Source of the DNA: Bacteroidota bacterium
GTDB taxonomy: Bacteria; Bacteroidota; Bacteroidia; Bacteroidales; GCA-2748055
Direction: 5' to 3'
Assembly: GCA_030642565.1 (NCBI GenBank)
Contig: DAOWNM010000145.1
Span: forward strand, 1 to 6,987
Length of the DNA: 6,987 nt
The translations under genes and the position numbers were made by a program. Below, piece by piece: positions 6,300 to 6,987 of the stretch. A model generated the notes under the pieces. The model made no database searches, was not told the origin of the DNA, and saw nothing but the letters and a program-made list of their open reading frames with translations. How positions within the stretch are numbered: the first letter of the stretch is position 1; the number at the start of each line of letters is the position of its first letter.

Positions 6300-6715
6300 G
6301 CACTCTCCTCACCAAGATCTTCAAATTCGACGTTGGTGAAATCCTTCTCCTTTTTAACATGCTCTTCCGCAGGAGCTTCCTTAGCCAATTGTTCCGTCAC
6401 ATCGTTGTCTTCCAGTTCAATTGGTTGTGGATTGGCTTCGCGGATAAACGCAATGATCTCATTCAGGCTATCAGCAAATTTGTCAAAATCCTCTTTGTAG
6501 AGAAAGAGTTTGTGTTTTTCATAGAAAAACTTTCCGTCGCGGTTAAATCTTTTTTTACTCTCAGTAATAGTCAGGTAGTAGTCGTTTCTACGGGTTGCCT
6601 TTACATCAAAAAAGTAGGTCCTTTTTCCGGCCCTCACAGCCTTCGAATGGATCTCTTCCCGTCCTGCTCCATCTGCTACATACTCATCAGATTTACCATT
6701 TCCTTCATCAATCAT
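6296..6715 (-). CDS. DUF3276 family PUR-alpha-like nucleic-acid-binding protein
   Basis: The product is 139 aa and cytoplasmic. A PUR-type domain spans about residues 20-95, with the motifs EIHSKAVRAGKRTYFFDVKAT, DYYLTITESKKR (45-56) and FEKHK-like FYEKHKLFLYKEDFDKF (64-80). The C-terminal tail from about 98 is acidic, low-complexity and probably disordered. DUF3276 (PF11680) is widespread in Bacteroidota. PUR-domain relatives, including the Borrelia protein, bind single-stranded nucleic acid; that this protein binds DNA or RNA is family inference, and its cellular role is unknown. The start is an ATG with no nearby in-frame alternative that would keep the family N-terminus. It is divergent from nusB across a 181-bp AT-rich gap and convergent, with a four-base overlap, with the gene at 5568. 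Confidence 0.93.
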   Translation of the reverse strand: MIDEGNGKSDEYVADGAGREEIHSKAVRAGKRTYFFDVKATRRNDYYLTITESKKRFNRDGKFFYEKHKLFLYKEDFDKFADSLNEIIAFIREANPQPIELEDNDVTEQLAKEAPAEEHVKKEKDFTNVEFEDLGEESA

Positions 6716-6752
6716 TAGATCAGATTTGGTTAGGGTTTTCTTAGTTCATTTT

Positions 6753-6784
6753 CAAAAGTGTAAAATATTTTAAACATATTCAAA
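6753..6784 (-). promoter_or_regulatory. Putative promoter for the DUF3276 gene
   Basis: On the minus strand TTTG (6784-6781) is followed after 20 bases by CACTTTTG (6760-6753), which differs from TAnnTTTG only in its first base. The predicted start near 6746 gives a leader of about 30 bases. The region is very AT-rich, so chance matches are likely. Confidence 0.35.
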
Positions 6785-6852
6785 TTTTGCTCCATTTTAG
6801 GTTCATATTAAACTTGCTGTCGAACAGATGTTTTATAGATTAAAATTTAATG

Positions 6853-6860
6853 TAAATTTG
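6853..6860 (+). promoter_or_regulatory. Putative nusB promoter -7 box
   Basis: TAAATTTG matches the Bacteroidota -7 consensus exactly and continues into GCAGCG. The expected -33 position (about 6831-6834) has TTTT rather than TTTG. Transcription would start near 6867, about 30 bases before the nusB ATG. The AT-rich inverted repeat ATTAAAaTTTAAT (6839-6851) lies between the two elements. Confidence 0.45.
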
Positions 6861-6896
6861 CAGCGTTAATGAAATTAGTTACCGGTTCTTTTACAA

Positions 6897-6987
6897 ATGA
6901 TCAGCAGGAGACAATTACGTATTAAAGCATTACAATCTCTCTATGCATACTACACCACTGGCAGGGAGGATATGAGTCGCTCGGAGA
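6897..6987 (+). CDS. nusB: Transcription antitermination factor NusB, N-terminal fragment
   Basis: Only the first 30 codons are present before the window ends. They read MISRRQLRIKALQSLYAYYT followed by TGREDMSRSE. The opening MISRR.LRIK..Q.LYAYY is the characteristic N-terminus of Bacteroidota NusB, which is longer than the Escherichia coli protein. NusB binds boxA RNA with NusE (ribosomal protein S10) in rRNA antitermination complexes. The remaining NusB fold lies outside the window, so integrity cannot be judged. The gene is divergent from the DUF3276 gene and has a -7-like box 37 bases upstream of the ATG. Confidence 0.88.
   Translation, partial: MISRRQLRIKALQSLYAYYTTGREDMSRSE

Noticed and set aside
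6839..6851. Inverted repeat ATTAAAaTTTAAT upstream of nusB
   Set aside because: It is a short, purely AT symmetry in a very AT-rich intergenic region, easily produced by chance; mentioned only as context for the promoter.

Overview
The window looks like chromosomal housekeeping DNA from a member of the Bacteroidota, probably in or near the Bacteroidales. Four things point there: a PUR-domain DUF3276 protein of the Bacteroidota type; a NusB that starts MISRRQLRIK; several promoter-like TAnnTTTG boxes; and starts without a well-placed Shine-Dalgarno sequence. No mobile element, phage gene, CRISPR array, tRNA or rRNA was seen.

Layout, left to right. (1) Positions 1-1416, minus strand: the N-terminal 472 codons of an FtsK/SpoIIIE DNA translocase, cut by the window edge just after the Walker A motif. 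(2) 1489-2178, minus: a predicted lipoprotein upstream of ftsK in the same orientation. (3) About 2179-2404: a divergent intergenic region with an almost perfect 48-bp tandem duplication. Each copy carries a 17-bp palindrome and a promoter-like box. (4) 2405-3361 and 3408-4409, plus: carbamate kinase followed by ornithine carbamoyltransferase, a pair that can turn citrulline into ornithine, ammonia, CO2 and ATP. (5) 4406-4894 and 4900-5508, minus: two small integral membrane proteins (a DUF456 protein and an unassigned multi-pass protein) in a tight two-gene unit. (6) 5568-6299, plus: a 243-aa soluble helical protein of unknown function. (7) 6296-6715, minus: DUF3276/PUR-alpha-like nucleic-acid-binding protein. 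(8) 6897-6987, plus: the first 30 codons of nusB.

The genes form short, alternately oriented units. Both convergent pairs (OTC/DUF456 and unknown/DUF3276) overlap by exactly four bases through their stop codons, leaving no room for a terminator between them. The divergent gaps hold the putative promoters. The only clear functional module is carbamate kinase plus OTC. FtsK (chromosome segregation and division), the PUR protein and NusB (rRNA antitermination) are core-cell functions. I found no convincing undescribed multi-gene system. The most unusual local structure is the duplicated palindrome/promoter block in front of the carbamate kinase gene.
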